Below are positions 1 to 6,251 of a DNA stretch of 6,867 bases, one piece after another. The notes under the pieces were generated by a model. The model was given only the letters and a program-made list of their open reading frames with translations. It was not told the origin of the DNA and made no database searches. The stretch's first letter is position 1; each line of letters begins with the position of its first letter. The stretch lies in the NCBI GenBank assembly GCA_903884915.1, contig CAISGS010000578.1, positions 1 through 6,867 on the forward strand, written 5' to 3'. The DNA comes from an uncultured Caulobacteraceae bacterium (GTDB lineage Bacteria; Pseudomonadota; Alphaproteobacteria; Caulobacterales; Caulobacteraceae). The position numbers were made by a program, and so were the translations under genes.

Positions 1-9
1 CGGGTGGGG

Positions 10-55
10 GGTAGGAGGCTGTTCTCTTTCTTCCACTTTCCCCGCGAAGGCGGGG
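10..55 (+). repeat. Direct repeat, copy 1
   Basis: The first 37 bases (10-46) match 253-289 at 35 of 37 positions, the differences being two C/T changes. The next nine bases (47-55) match 6 of 9, giving 41 of 46 overall. The core begins GGTAGGAGGCTGTT and runs into a pyrimidine-rich stretch and then the GC hairpin unit. The spacing between copies is 243 bases. Confidence 0.85.
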
Positions 56-61
56 ACCCAG
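40..61 (+). repeat. Hairpin repeat unit, forward orientation
   Basis: CCCCGC (40-45), loop GAAG and GCGGGG (50-55) form a perfect 6-bp stem, followed by ACCCAG. The 22-base unit matches the reverse complement of 219-240 at 21 of 22 positions. No T-run follows on either strand, so it is not a classical intrinsic terminator. Confidence 0.85.
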
Positions 62-92
62 ACCCCCACTCACCGCCGGATCGGTCTTGGAA

Positions 93-127
93 CATCCTCG
101 TCCTTCGACACGCTCAGGATGAGGATG
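93..127. repeat. Hairpin repeat with a 12-bp stem
   Basis: CATCCTC (93-99) pairs with GAGGATG (121-127). The stem continues through a G-T pair (100/120) and four further pairs (101-104 with 116-119), leaving an 11-base loop. The core TCCTTCGACACGCTCAGGA is a sequence I recall recurring between genes in alphaproteobacteria and other proteobacteria. That recollection was not checked by a search. Confidence 0.7.
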
Positions 128-168
128 AATGTGCAGTGATTGGATCATCCACTCCCACTCGCCGAGTT

Positions 169-209
169 CCCCGCGCAGGCGAAGATCAGTGGGCCGCTTC
201 CCGCCTGCG
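169..209. repeat. Degenerate facing pair of the hairpin repeat
   Basis: CCCCGCGCAGGCGAAGATCAG (split here as 169-181 and 182-189) is a diverged relative of the 40-61 unit. CGCAGGCG (174-181) is perfectly inverted at 202-209 (CGCCTGCG), and GAAG (181-184) can pair with CTTC (197-200) if two C bases bulge. The result is an inner inverted pair nested inside the outer pair at 40-61 and 219-240. Confidence 0.55.
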
Positions 210-218
210 TAACCGGGG

Positions 219-240
219 CTGGATCCCCGCCTTCGCGGGG
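219..240 (-). repeat. Hairpin repeat unit, reverse orientation
   Basis: CCCCGC (225-230), loop CTTC and GCGGGG (235-240) form a perfect 6-bp stem preceded by CTGGAT. It is the inverted partner of 40-61, with 21 of 22 positions matching in reverse complement. It lies about 60 bases past the stop of the minus-strand ligase and could form in that transcript's 3' end, but it has no U-tract. Confidence 0.85.
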
Positions 241-252
241 AAGACGGGGGAG

Positions 253-298
253 GGTAGGAGGCTGTTTTCTTTCTTCCACTTTTCCCGCGCGGGCAGGG
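253..298 (+). repeat. Direct repeat, copy 2, abutting a stop codon
   Basis: Second copy of the 10-55 repeat (41 of 46 identical). Its hairpin part is degenerate: CCCGCGCGGG (284-293) is a perfect 10-base palindrome in place of the clean stem-loop seen at 40-55. It ends at 298, with the ligase stop codon at 300-302, so the ligase has almost no 3' flank of its own. Confidence 0.8.
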
Positions 299-299
299 C

Positions 300-1853
300 T
301 TACGCCGCCTTGCCTTCGGTCTCGGCCATGCGTTGGATGGTGGCATAGTCGGTCTTGCCGGTGCCGAGGACAGGGATCTCGGTGACGTGCATGATCTTTC
401 GCGGTACGGACAGTTCGGGCGCGCCGATGCTCTGTGCGTGAGCCACCAGAGGGGCGACCTTGGCGTCCAGCCTATCCGTGACCAGCACCAAACGTTCACC
501 CTTGCGCGGATCAGGCATGGAAATCACGGCATGGCGAGCATCAGGCCACATCTGCAGGGCGAGGTCTTCAGCCGCCGTCAAGGACACCATCTCGCCGCCG
601 ATCTTGGCGAAGCGTTTGACGCGGCCCAAAATGGTGATCCAGCCATCATCGGCCAGTTCCACCACATCGCCTGTATCATGCCAGCCATCGACGGGGGCCT
701 CGACCTGACCATCGTCATTAAGATAGCCAACCATGACATTGGCCCCGCGGACATAGAGACGCCCACCCGTGGGGATGCCCTCAACCGGCTCAACGCGCGT
801 CTCGATGCCGGGCAGTAGGCCGCCGACCGTGCCGTGACGATTATCGGTTGGCTTATTCACCGCAATGACCGGCGCAGCTTCGGTAGCTCCATAGCCTTCC
901 AGCAAGGGGATAGGACCGAACCGGTCCTTGACCAGTTTGTGGGTCTCGTCGCGGACCTTTTCGGCACCGCAGACGACGAACTGCAGACCCGAAAGGTCGC
1001 CGGGATCGGCTGCGCGGGCATATTGGTTGATGAAGGTGTCGGTTGCCAGCAACACGCTCGCACCGCTTTCGCGCACTAAGGTCGGGATCTGTTTGACGTG
1101 AAGGGGCGAGGGATATTCGAACGCCTTCATCCCATTGAGGATGGGCAAGAGCACGCCGGCTGTCAGGCCAAAACAGTGGAAGGTCGGCAGCGGATTAAAG
1201 AAGACCCACGCCGGATCGAGATCAATATGGGCGGCGATCTGGCGAACGTTCGTCACCAGATTAGCTTGGCTCAGGATCACGCCGCGCGGCGCACCAAAGC
1301 TGCCAGAGGTGAACAGCACCACACCGGTCGAGGCTGGGCTCGCCTTGGCCCGAAACCGGCGCGGCATGGCCCCTGCCGCAGCGGCAAACAGCTTATCGCC
1401 TAGGCCGAGGCTTGCCCGGACATCTTCGAGATAGTGGACGTGGCACACCTCACTCAAGGCATCGGTCAGGTCTTCAAGCTTGCCCTGTTCGACAAAGCGG
1501 TGAGCCGTATAGACGCGGCGCAGGCCCGCAATCTTGACCGCAGCCTTGAGATTACGGATCCCCGCTGTGAAGTTGAGCATGGTCGGCACGCGGCCAAAGG
1601 CATGGAGTGCGAAGAAGGTCACGACCACGGCTGAGCCGGACGGCAGCAACAGTCCGACCCGTTCACCTGGCTCGGTGACGGCCGCGATCTTCCGACCGAG
1701 CGCAAAGGCGGCCCGGATCAATCCTGTATAGCTCAGCGGATTACGGTCTTGATCTTCGAGGATCAGTTTCTTGGCACCGTAGAGGTTGCTGGCCTCAATC
1801 AATGCATCAAACACCGAGCTCTGACCCGATGTGGCGTCGTATGCCTTTGGCAT
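300..1853 (-). CDS. Aas-type acyl-ACP/acyl-CoA synthetase (AMP-binding ANL ligase) without an acyltransferase domain
   Basis: A 517-residue adenylate-forming enzyme, expected to activate a fatty acid with ATP and transfer the acyl group to ACP or CoA. Visible motifs are the phosphate-binding loop TSGSFGAPRG (182-191), EGYGATE (319-325), HDTGD (392-396), the hinge region GRVKRFAKIGGEMVSL (410-425) and C-terminal VLGTGKTDY (495-503), where K500 is the likely catalytic lysine. The stretches FHCFGLTAG, YPSPLH and KRFAKIGGEMVSL follow the synthetase half of E. coli Aas as I remember it, more closely than classical FadD. The Aas N-terminal acyltransferase half (about 200 residues) is absent, so a lysophospholipid acyltransferase role cannot be assigned from this gene alone. 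Two oddities in the phosphate loop are F186, where S/T or E is usual, and R190, where K is usual. I chose ATG 1853 because AGGGAGG precedes it. The frame stays open to an ATG at 1970, but that N-terminus does not resemble the family. The gene diverges from lipA. Confidence 0.88.
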   Translation of the reverse strand: MPKAYDATSGQSSVFDALIEASNLYGAKKLILEDQDRNPLSYTGLIRAAFALGRKIAAVTEPGERVGLLLPSGSAVVVTFFALHAFGRVPTMLNFTAGIRNLKAAVKIAGLRRVYTAHRFVEQGKLEDLTDALSEVCHVHYLEDVRASLGLGDKLFAAAAGAMPRRFRAKASPASTGVVLFTSGSFGAPRGVILSQANLVTNVRQIAAHIDLDPAWVFFNPLPTFHCFGLTAGVLLPILNGMKAFEYPSPLHVKQIPTLVRESGASVLLATDTFINQYARAADPGDLSGLQFVVCGAEKVRDETHKLVKDRFGPIPLLEGYGATEAAPVIAVNKPTDNRHGTVGGLLPGIETRVEPVEGIPTGGRLYVRGANVMVGYLNDDGQVEAPVDGWHDTGDVVELADDGWITILGRVKRFAKIGGEMVSLTAAEDLALQMWPDARHAVISMPDPRKGERLVLVTDRLDAKVAPLVAHAQSIGAPELSVPRKIMHVTEIPVLGTGKTDYATIQRMAETEGKAA

Positions 1854-1863
1854 TACGGCGTCG

Positions 1864-1870
1864 CCTCCCT
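1864..1870 (-). promoter_or_regulatory. Shine-Dalgarno site that sets the ligase start
   Basis: AGGGAGG on the minus strand lies 10 bases before ATG 1853. No comparable site precedes the upstream in-frame ATG at 1970, which supports the shorter protein. The divergent gap between the ligase and lipA (1854-1997) shows no promoter on either strand that I can defend. Confidence 0.65.
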
Positions 1871-1997
1871 GTCGTTCATCCAGTTCGTTGTCAGAATTTG
1901 ATCTTATTTGCGCTGAGGTCCAACAGAAATAGGCAGTTTGGCTGCAAAGATGTCGCCAAGGCTTGATCATCGGCGCGCAAAGTCCGATTTAAGGACC

Positions 1998-2969
1998 ATG
2001 GTCACGCTCATCGACACCAATACCGCCCAAACTCTGCGCCATCCCGAAAAGCGCAACCGCCCAGAATCAGCGGTTCTGCGCAAGCCCGAATGGCTGCGCG
2101 TTAAGGCCCCCGGCTCCGAGGGCTATAATCAGACCCGCAAGATCGTGAAGGACAATGGTCTGGTGACGGTCTGCGAAGAGGCGGCCTGTCCCAATATCGG
2201 AGAGTGCTGGAGCCAAAAGCACGCGACCATGATGATCATGGGCGATACCTGCACGCGGGCCTGCGCCTTCTGTAACGTCAAGACCGGACTGCCCGGGCCA
2301 TTGGATGCCAGTGAGCCAGAGCGGGTGGCCTTGGCGGTCCAGCAGATGGGGCTTAGCCACGTCGTCATCACTTCGGTGGATCGCGATGATCTGGTTGATG
2401 GCGGCGGTGAGCACTTTGCGCAGGTGGTCAGGGCGATCCGGGCGGCGGCTCCGGCCACGACGATTGAAATCCTGACCCCCGACTTTCTGCGCAAGGACGG
2501 CGCGGCCGAGCAGGTCATTGATGCGCGGCCAGATGTGTTCAACCACAATCTGGAAACGGTGCCTCGGCTCTATCTCAAGATCCGCCCCGGTGCGCGCTAC
2601 TATCACTCCTTGCGCCTGCTCGAACGGGTTAAGGAGCGGGACCCGTCACAGTTCACCAAGTCTGGCCTGATGGTCGGATTGGGCGAGACCAAGCAAGAGG
2701 TCATGCAGGTGATGGACGATATGCGCTCTGCCGGCATCGATTTCATTACCATTGGCCAATATCTACAGCCAACGCGCCGTCACGCTCCGATCGACCGCTA
2801 TGTCGAACCGGCGGAGTTTAAGGCCTATGAGGCCATTGCCCGGGCCAAAGGGTTCTTGATGGTCTCGGCCAGTCCCTTGACGCGGTCTTCGCACCATGCG
2901 GGTGAGGATTTCGCCCGCTTGAAAGTGGCCCGCGCTGCCAAGGCGGCGGCAATGTCCGCCCAGCGCTAG
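1998..2969 (+). CDS. lipA: Lipoyl synthase (radical SAM)
   Basis: Inserts two sulfurs into protein-bound octanoyl groups to make the lipoyl cofactor of 2-oxoacid dehydrogenases and the glycine cleavage system; cytosolic. The 323-residue product is full length for the family. It has the auxiliary iron-sulfur cluster motif [12 protein letters not shown] (C59, C64, C70), the radical-SAM motif CTRACAFC (C85, C89, C92) and the C-terminal RSSHHA (296-301), whose RSS serine is known in this family to contact the auxiliary cluster. I chose ATG 1998 because the protein then begins MVTLIDT and runs into [10 protein letters not shown], as I recall for alphaproteobacterial LipA. In-frame TTG 1938 and ATG 1950 would add 20 or 16 residues without a better ribosome site. 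AAGGA (1991-1995) sits only 2 bases before the ATG, an unusually short spacing. The next gene starts 13 bases after the stop, so co-transcription is likely. Confidence 0.97.
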   Translation: MVTLIDTNTAQTLRHPEKRNRPESAVLRKPEWLRVKAPGSEGYNQTRKIVKDNGLVTVCEEAACPNIGECWSQKHATMMIMGDTCTRACAFCNVKTGLPGPLDASEPERVALAVQQMGLSHVVITSVDRDDLVDGGGEHFAQVVRAIRAAAPATTIEILTPDFLRKDGAAEQVIDARPDVFNHNLETVPRLYLKIRPGARYYHSLRLLERVKERDPSQFTKSGLMVGLGETKQEVMQVMDDMRSAGIDFITIGQYLQPTRRHAPIDRYVEPAEFKAYEAIARAKGFLMVSASPLTRSSHHAGEDFARLKVARAAKAAAMSAQR

Positions 2970-2982
2970 GACCTTCGCCCCC

Positions 2983-3438
2983 TTGCGCCACGCCCTGACC
3001 AAGATATTGCCCTATAGCGTCGACCAGATGGTGGCGCTGGTCGGGGATGTTGAGGCCTATCCGGAATTCATCCCGTGGATCACCCAGATGCGGACCTGGA
3101 ACGCGGTGACTCGCGCGCCGGGCGTCACTCAAGTCGATGCCGAAGCGGGTGTCGGGTTCAAGTTCCTGAGCGAGCGGTTTGCAACGCGGGTTCTGCGGGA
3201 CGAAAACCAAGGTCGGGTCGAGGTGGCCTTGCTCTATGGGCCCTTTCGCAAGCTGTCCAATGTCTGGGCCTTCTATCCCGACCCTGCCGGAACCCGGATC
3301 GAGTTTAGCATCGATTTTGAGTTCAAGACCCGACTGCTCGACGCGCTCTTAAAAGCCAATATGAACAGTGCTGTAGAGCGGCTTATTCAGTGTTTTGTTG
3401 AGCGTGCAGAGCAGCTTTACGCCAGTCCTAAGGCCTAG
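2983..3438 (+). CDS. RatA/COQ10-family START-domain protein (probable ubiquinone-binding)
   Basis: A 151-residue single-domain protein of the polyketide cyclase/START fold that includes yeast Coq10 and E. coli RatA. Family features are ILPYSVDQM (8-16), the YPEFIPW motif (26-32), GPFRKLSNVWAF (86-97) and a long C-terminal helix (about 116-146). There is no signal peptide or membrane segment. Coq10 homologues bind ubiquinone and support respiration. E. coli RatA is reported to block 70S ribosome association, but no RatB-like partner lies beside this gene, so a lipid/quinone role is the better guess. The start is TTG 2983. No in-frame ATG or GTG lies nearby, the N-terminus fits the family, and TAGGA overlapping the lipA stop (2967-2971) offers a ribosome site 11 bases upstream. 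The gene is probably co-transcribed with lipA. Its stop overlaps the cinA stop on the other strand. Confidence 0.88.
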   Translation: MRHALTKILPYSVDQMVALVGDVEAYPEFIPWITQMRTWNAVTRAPGVTQVDAEAGVGFKFLSERFATRVLRDENQGRVEVALLYGPFRKLSNVWAFYPDPAGTRIEFSIDFEFKTRLLDALLKANMNSAVERLIQCFVERAEQLYASPKA

Positions 3439-3926
3439 GTTAGGCGATCGCGCAGCATTTCCAAGGCGACCTTAACCGCCTCCATCCGGATCTCATCGCG
3501 GCCCAGATCGCCAAAACGCTCAACCCGGTGGATCACCGAATGGTTGGTGCGGAAGGTGGCGAAATGTACCAAGCCGACGGGCTTGAGGGTGGTTCCGCCG
3601 GTCGGGCCTGCGACGCCTGTGATCGAGACAGCAATATGGGCGTTGGAATTGTTGACGGCTCCCTCGGCCATCATCCGCGCGACGGGCTCGGAAACGGCGC
3701 CATAGTCTGCGATCATGTCGCCCGGGACATCGAGCATTTCGGACTTGGCGCGGTTGGAATAGGTCACGAAGCTGCGTTCCAGCACGTCAGATGACCCCGA
3801 AATGGCGGTAATGGCCGCTGAGACCAGTCCGCCGGTGCAGCTTTCGGCTGTCGTCACCCGAAGCCGACGCTCCCGCGCCTCATCGACGAGCAGGCGGGTG
3901 AGGGTCTCGATTTCCAAGGGAAACAT
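3435..3926 (-). CDS. pncC: CinA C-terminal-domain protein, probable nicotinamide-nucleotide amidohydrolase (PncC)
   Basis: Expected to deamidate nicotinamide mononucleotide (NMN) to nicotinic acid mononucleotide in NAD recycling; cytosolic. Numbering from ATG 3926 (163 residues), the conserved blocks are TTAESCTGG (25-33, with the conserved serine S29), GSS (44-46), FVTYSNRAK (53-61, K61), GAVSEPV (76-82), SITGVAGPTGG (101-111) and KPVG (115-118). This is the standalone domain; the N-terminal molybdopterin-binding-like half of full CinA is absent, as in E. coli PncC (about 165 residues). An in-frame TTG at 3941 would add five residues (MKDSA); neither start has a strong ribosome site, so the choice is uncertain. 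The gene follows ispDF on the same strand after a 72-base gap (3927-3998) and is probably co-transcribed with it. The old name cinA (competence-induced) does not imply competence here. Confidence 0.93.
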   Translation of the reverse strand: MFPLEIETLTRLLVDEARERRLRVTTAESCTGGLVSAAITAISGSSDVLERSFVTYSNRAKSEMLDVPGDMIADYGAVSEPVARMMAEGAVNNSNAHIAVSITGVAGPTGGTTLKPVGLVHFATFRTNHSVIHRVERFGDLGRDEIRMEAVKVALEMLRDRLT

Positions 3927-3998
3927 GGCGCTGTCTTTCAAATAAGCTCTTTGGGGATCATGGCCCGTTCGTGTGCCAGTGACAATGAAAGAGCGTGG

Positions 3999-5153
3999 CT
4001 AGAGCGGCATATCGATAGAGGCGATGGCCTGAGCCGCTAGACCCTCTTCGCGCCCGGTAAAGCCCATCCTTTCCGTCGTTGTGGCCTTGATACTGACCCG
4101 GTCCACGGGCAGGCCCAGGATCTCAGCGACCCGTTCTCGCATGGCTTGGCGGTGCGGTTTGATTTTGGGGCGCTCGCAGATCAGCGTCAGATCGATATTG
4201 ATAATGACCCCGCCCTTGGCCAGCACCAGATCGGCGGCGTGACGCAAAAAGACCTCGGAGGCGACACCGCGCCATTGCGGATCGGTTGGGGGGAAGTGAT
4301 CGCCGATATCGCCCTCGCCAATGGCGCCGAGAATCGCGTCTGTCAGGGCATGGAGCCCGGCGTCGGCATCGGAATGGCCGATCAGGCCCATCTCGTGGTC
4401 GATCTTGATGCCACAGAGCCAAAGCTCTTCGCCTGCGCCAAACCGATGGGCGTCTATGCCCTGTCCGATCCGCACCGCGCGGCGACGGGAGGCGAGGGCC
4501 TCAGCCATGGCAAAATCCTCAGGATAGGTCAGTTTAAAAAGCATCGGATCGCCAGGAACGGCCAAGACCCGACCGCCCGAAGCCTCCAACACACCGGCAT
4601 CGTCGGTCATTTCCGCGTCGAGGGGGAGGGCGTCATAGGCTTTGATGAGCGCCTCAAACTGGAAGGCTTGAGGCGTTTGGACCCGATAGAGTCCGTCGCG
4701 TGAAGTGGCGGTTAGGCCACCCTCGTCGTCTTGACGTTTCAGGCTGTCAGCCATTGCCAGTGCTGGAACCGCACCTTCGGCTTCGGAGAGACTCTCCAAC
4801 AAAGCCCTGATATGTTTGGCAGTAACAAAAGGTCTGGCCGCATCGTGGATCAGGACAGACGCGATGGGGTGAGGACTGGCCTTCAAGGCGTCGAGGCCTG
4901 CGCGGACGGAGTCGGTGCGTCTCGTGCCGCCGATGACGCTGTGCCAACCTTGGAGTCCTTCAAGCGCCGATTGGGCCTCGGCCTCGGCGCCTTGCGGAAC
5001 GACCACGATCAGCGGCTTGGCGCCCGCCTGCAACATCGCCGCGACGGACCAGCGCAGGACAGGTTGGCCACCGACCTGCCGCCACTGTTTGGCAGGGCCG
5101 GAACCTGCCCTCTGCCCAGAGCCGCCTGCAACAATGATCGCTGAAAATTCCAT
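3999..5153 (-). CDS. ispDF: Bifunctional IspD/IspF isoprenoid enzyme
   Basis: Carries two non-consecutive steps of the methylerythritol phosphate pathway: CTP:MEP cytidylyltransferase (IspD) and MECDP synthase (IspF); cytosolic. The 384-residue length is normal for the fused alphaproteobacterial form. The IspD half (about 1-222) shows the nucleotide-binding AGGSGQR (9-15), the conserved K22 in AKQW, DAARPFV (104-110), TDDAG (183-187) and FKLTYPEDF (206-214). The IspF half (about 227-384) shows GIDAHRF (232-238) with metal ligands D234 and H236, GHSDAD (259-264) with H260, GDIGDHFPPTD (281-291), and KATTTERMGFTGREEG (356-371). The two halves join through a short arginine-rich linker (ASRRRAVR, 221-228) with no gap or frameshift. 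The ATG at 5153 gives a canonical IspD N-terminus; the ribosome site is weak (AGAGAC). It diverges from dusB and lies upstream of pncC. Confidence 0.97.
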   Translation of the reverse strand: MEFSAIIVAGGSGQRAGSGPAKQWRQVGGQPVLRWSVAAMLQAGAKPLIVVVPQGAEAEAQSALEGLQGWHSVIGGTRRTDSVRAGLDALKASPHPIASVLIHDAARPFVTAKHIRALLESLSEAEGAVPALAMADSLKRQDDEGGLTATSRDGLYRVQTPQAFQFEALIKAYDALPLDAEMTDDAGVLEASGGRVLAVPGDPMLFKLTYPEDFAMAEALASRRRAVRIGQGIDAHRFGAGEELWLCGIKIDHEMGLIGHSDADAGLHALTDAILGAIGEGDIGDHFPPTDPQWRGVASEVFLRHAADLVLAKGGVIINIDLTLICERPKIKPHRQAMRERVAEILGLPVDRVSIKATTTERMGFTGREEGLAAQAIASIDMPL

Positions 5154-5162
5154 GTCTCTGTT

Positions 5163-5191
5163 TTGGCCATCAGGCCGCGAAAGTCTAGACT
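5163..5191 (+). promoter_or_regulatory. Possible promoter for dusB-ntrB
   Basis: TTGGCC (5163-5168), a 17-base spacer and TAGACT (5186-5191) each match 4 of 6 bases of the housekeeping consensus boxes. The position, 52 bases before the dusB start, is reasonable. The -10 overlaps an 8-base palindrome, GTCTAGAC (5183-5190). This is a pattern match only and could be chance. Confidence 0.3.
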
Positions 5192-5227
5192 AGACGGCAT
5201 CGATTTATCTGCCTAAAAAGTGAGCTT

Positions 5228-5233
5228 AAGGGG
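5228..5233 (+). promoter_or_regulatory. Shine-Dalgarno site of dusB
   Basis: AAGGGG lies 10 bases before ATG 5244, a slightly long but workable spacing. It supports the chosen dusB start. Confidence 0.5.
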
Positions 5234-5243
5234 TGACTAATAA

Positions 5244-6251
5244 ATGGGCGATTGGCTATCCATTGGGTCTGAAACCGTTGAGGGGCGCGTCTTTCTTGCG
5301 CCGATGACGGGTGTCAGTGACCTGCCATACAGGATGACGGCCCTCAAGCAGGGGGCTGCCTATGTGGCCACCGAGATGGTTGCCTGTGCCGATCTGGCCA
5401 AAGGACGCCCTGATGTTATGCGCCGCGCCGCTATCGGTGAGGGCTCCCACCTGATGGTTATGCAACTGGTGGGTCGTGAGGCCCAGTGGATGGCTGAGGG
5501 CGCTCGGCTCGCCCAGAGCGCTGGGGCCCACATCATCGATATCAATATGGGCTGCCCCGCCAAGGAGGTGACCGGTGCCCTGTCGGGGTCCGCCCTGATG
5601 CGCGACCTTGATCTGGCCGAGAGCCTGATCCGCGCCGTGGTCGATGCCGTCGATGTGCCTGTGACCGTCAAGATGCGGCTCGGCTGGGACGAAAATAGCT
5701 GCAATGCGCCAGAGTTGGCTCAGCGCGCTGAGGCCGCTGGGGTCAAGGCCGTCACCATCCACGGGCGCACCCGCTCTCAATTCTATAAGGGCCAAGCCAA
5801 CTGGGCCGCTGTTCGGTTGGTCAAGGAAGCTGTTTCCATTCCCGTGATCGTCAATGGCGACGTGGTCGATCTGGCCAGCGCAAAGGCGGCTCTAGAGATT
5901 TCGGGCGCGGATGGCGTGATGATCGGACGAGGGGCCTATGGCCGTCCGTGGATTGCCTCGGCCCTATCGGCTGGCCTTCGAGGCGAAGCCTTTGCAGAGC
6001 CAGACATCAATCATCGTCTGTCCATCGCCCTAGACCATTTTGATGCCGCGCTTGCCTTTCATGGCGACCATCACGGGGTTCGCATCTTTCGCAAGCATTT
6101 GGGCTGGTACATTGAGGCGGCCCCGAGGCCAATCGATCCGGCCCTTCGCCGCCAAGCCAAGGCGACGCTCTGCCGCCTTGAAGATCCCAGAGCGATCATC
6201 GAAGGCCTAACCACCCTCTGGTCTTCTGATAATGAAAGTCTTGCCGCATGA
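5244..6251 (+). CDS. dusB: tRNA-dihydrouridine synthase DusB (NifR3)
   Basis: FMN-dependent enzyme that reduces specific tRNA uridines to dihydrouridine with NAD(P)H; cytosolic. The 335 residues are full length. Motifs are APMTGVSD (19-26) at the start of the TIM barrel, NMGCPAKEV (101-109) with catalytic C104, KMRLGWD (143-149), TIHGRTR (171-177), VNGDV (203-207) and the FMN-phosphate region [11 protein letters not shown] (226-236), followed by the helical tRNA-binding domain (about 245-330). The family was first called NifR3 because it precedes ntrB-ntrC in Rhodobacter and other alphaproteobacteria, and that arrangement is present here. Its stop overlaps the ntrB start (ATGA, 6248-6251), indicating translational coupling. 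It diverges from ispDF across 90 bases. Confidence 0.96.
   Translation: MGDWLSIGSETVEGRVFLAPMTGVSDLPYRMTALKQGAAYVATEMVACADLAKGRPDVMRRAAIGEGSHLMVMQLVGREAQWMAEGARLAQSAGAHIIDINMGCPAKEVTGALSGSALMRDLDLAESLIRAVVDAVDVPVTVKMRLGWDENSCNAPELAQRAEAAGVKAVTIHGRTRSQFYKGQANWAAVRLVKEAVSIPVIVNGDVVDLASAKAALEISGADGVMIGRGAYGRPWIASALSAGLRGEAFAEPDINHRLSIALDHFDAALAFHGDHHGVRIFRKHLGWYIEAAPRPIDPALRRQAKATLCRLEDPRAIIEGLTTLWSSDNESLAA

Larger units (their letters stand above)
1..299. repeat. Intergenic cluster of short palindromic and direct repeats
   Basis: No credible gene lies here. The stretch is built from short repeats: a direct repeat at both ends (10-55 and 253-298), a GC-rich hairpin unit present in opposite orientations (40-61 and 219-240), an inner, more degenerate facing pair (169-209), and a separate hairpin (93-127). 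Open frames across it give peptides of the FPREGGDPD and WIPAFAGKT type, which I recognise as artefacts of translating such repeats. The cluster ends one base before the stop codon of the minus-strand ligase. It resembles REP/BIME-like intergenic elements of proteobacteria, but the family is not established from this window alone. Confidence 0.8.

Noticed and set aside
225..240. Hairpin downstream of the ligase as an intrinsic terminator
   Set aside because: The stem is GC-rich but no T-tract follows on the minus strand, and the unit is repeated elsewhere as an intergenic element.
4..385. Two forward open frames (114 and 81 codons) across the repeat cluster and the ligase 3' end
   Set aside because: They translate repeat sequence into peptides of the FPREGGDPD and WIPAFAGKT type and run into a well-supported gene on the other strand; no family resemblance.
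2067..2606. 179-codon frame antisense to lipA
   Set aside because: It lies wholly within lipA, has no recognisable motifs, and is expected from GC-rich codon bias.
2983..3941. Possible toxin-antitoxin or competence module (RatA-like plus CinA-like)
   Set aside because: The genes are convergent with shared stops, not an operon, and each fits a housekeeping family.
3963..3978. Minus-strand TGGCAC upstream of pncC, resembling a sigma-54 -24 box
   Set aside because: The expected TTGC at -12 is absent (the sequence there is CGGGC), so the element is incomplete despite a nitrogen-regulation gene nearby.
3946..3994. Inverted repeat GCTCTTT (3946-3952) and AAAGAGC (3988-3994) between ispDF and pncC
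   Set aside because: Only 7 bases with a 35-base gap; no T-run and no known operator pattern, so chance is a fair explanation.
4146..4703. 185-codon frame antisense to ispDF
   Set aside because: Shadow of a strongly conserved gene, with no ribosome site or domain.
5256..5795. 179-codon frame antisense to dusB
   Set aside because: Complements conserved DusB motifs and has no features of its own.
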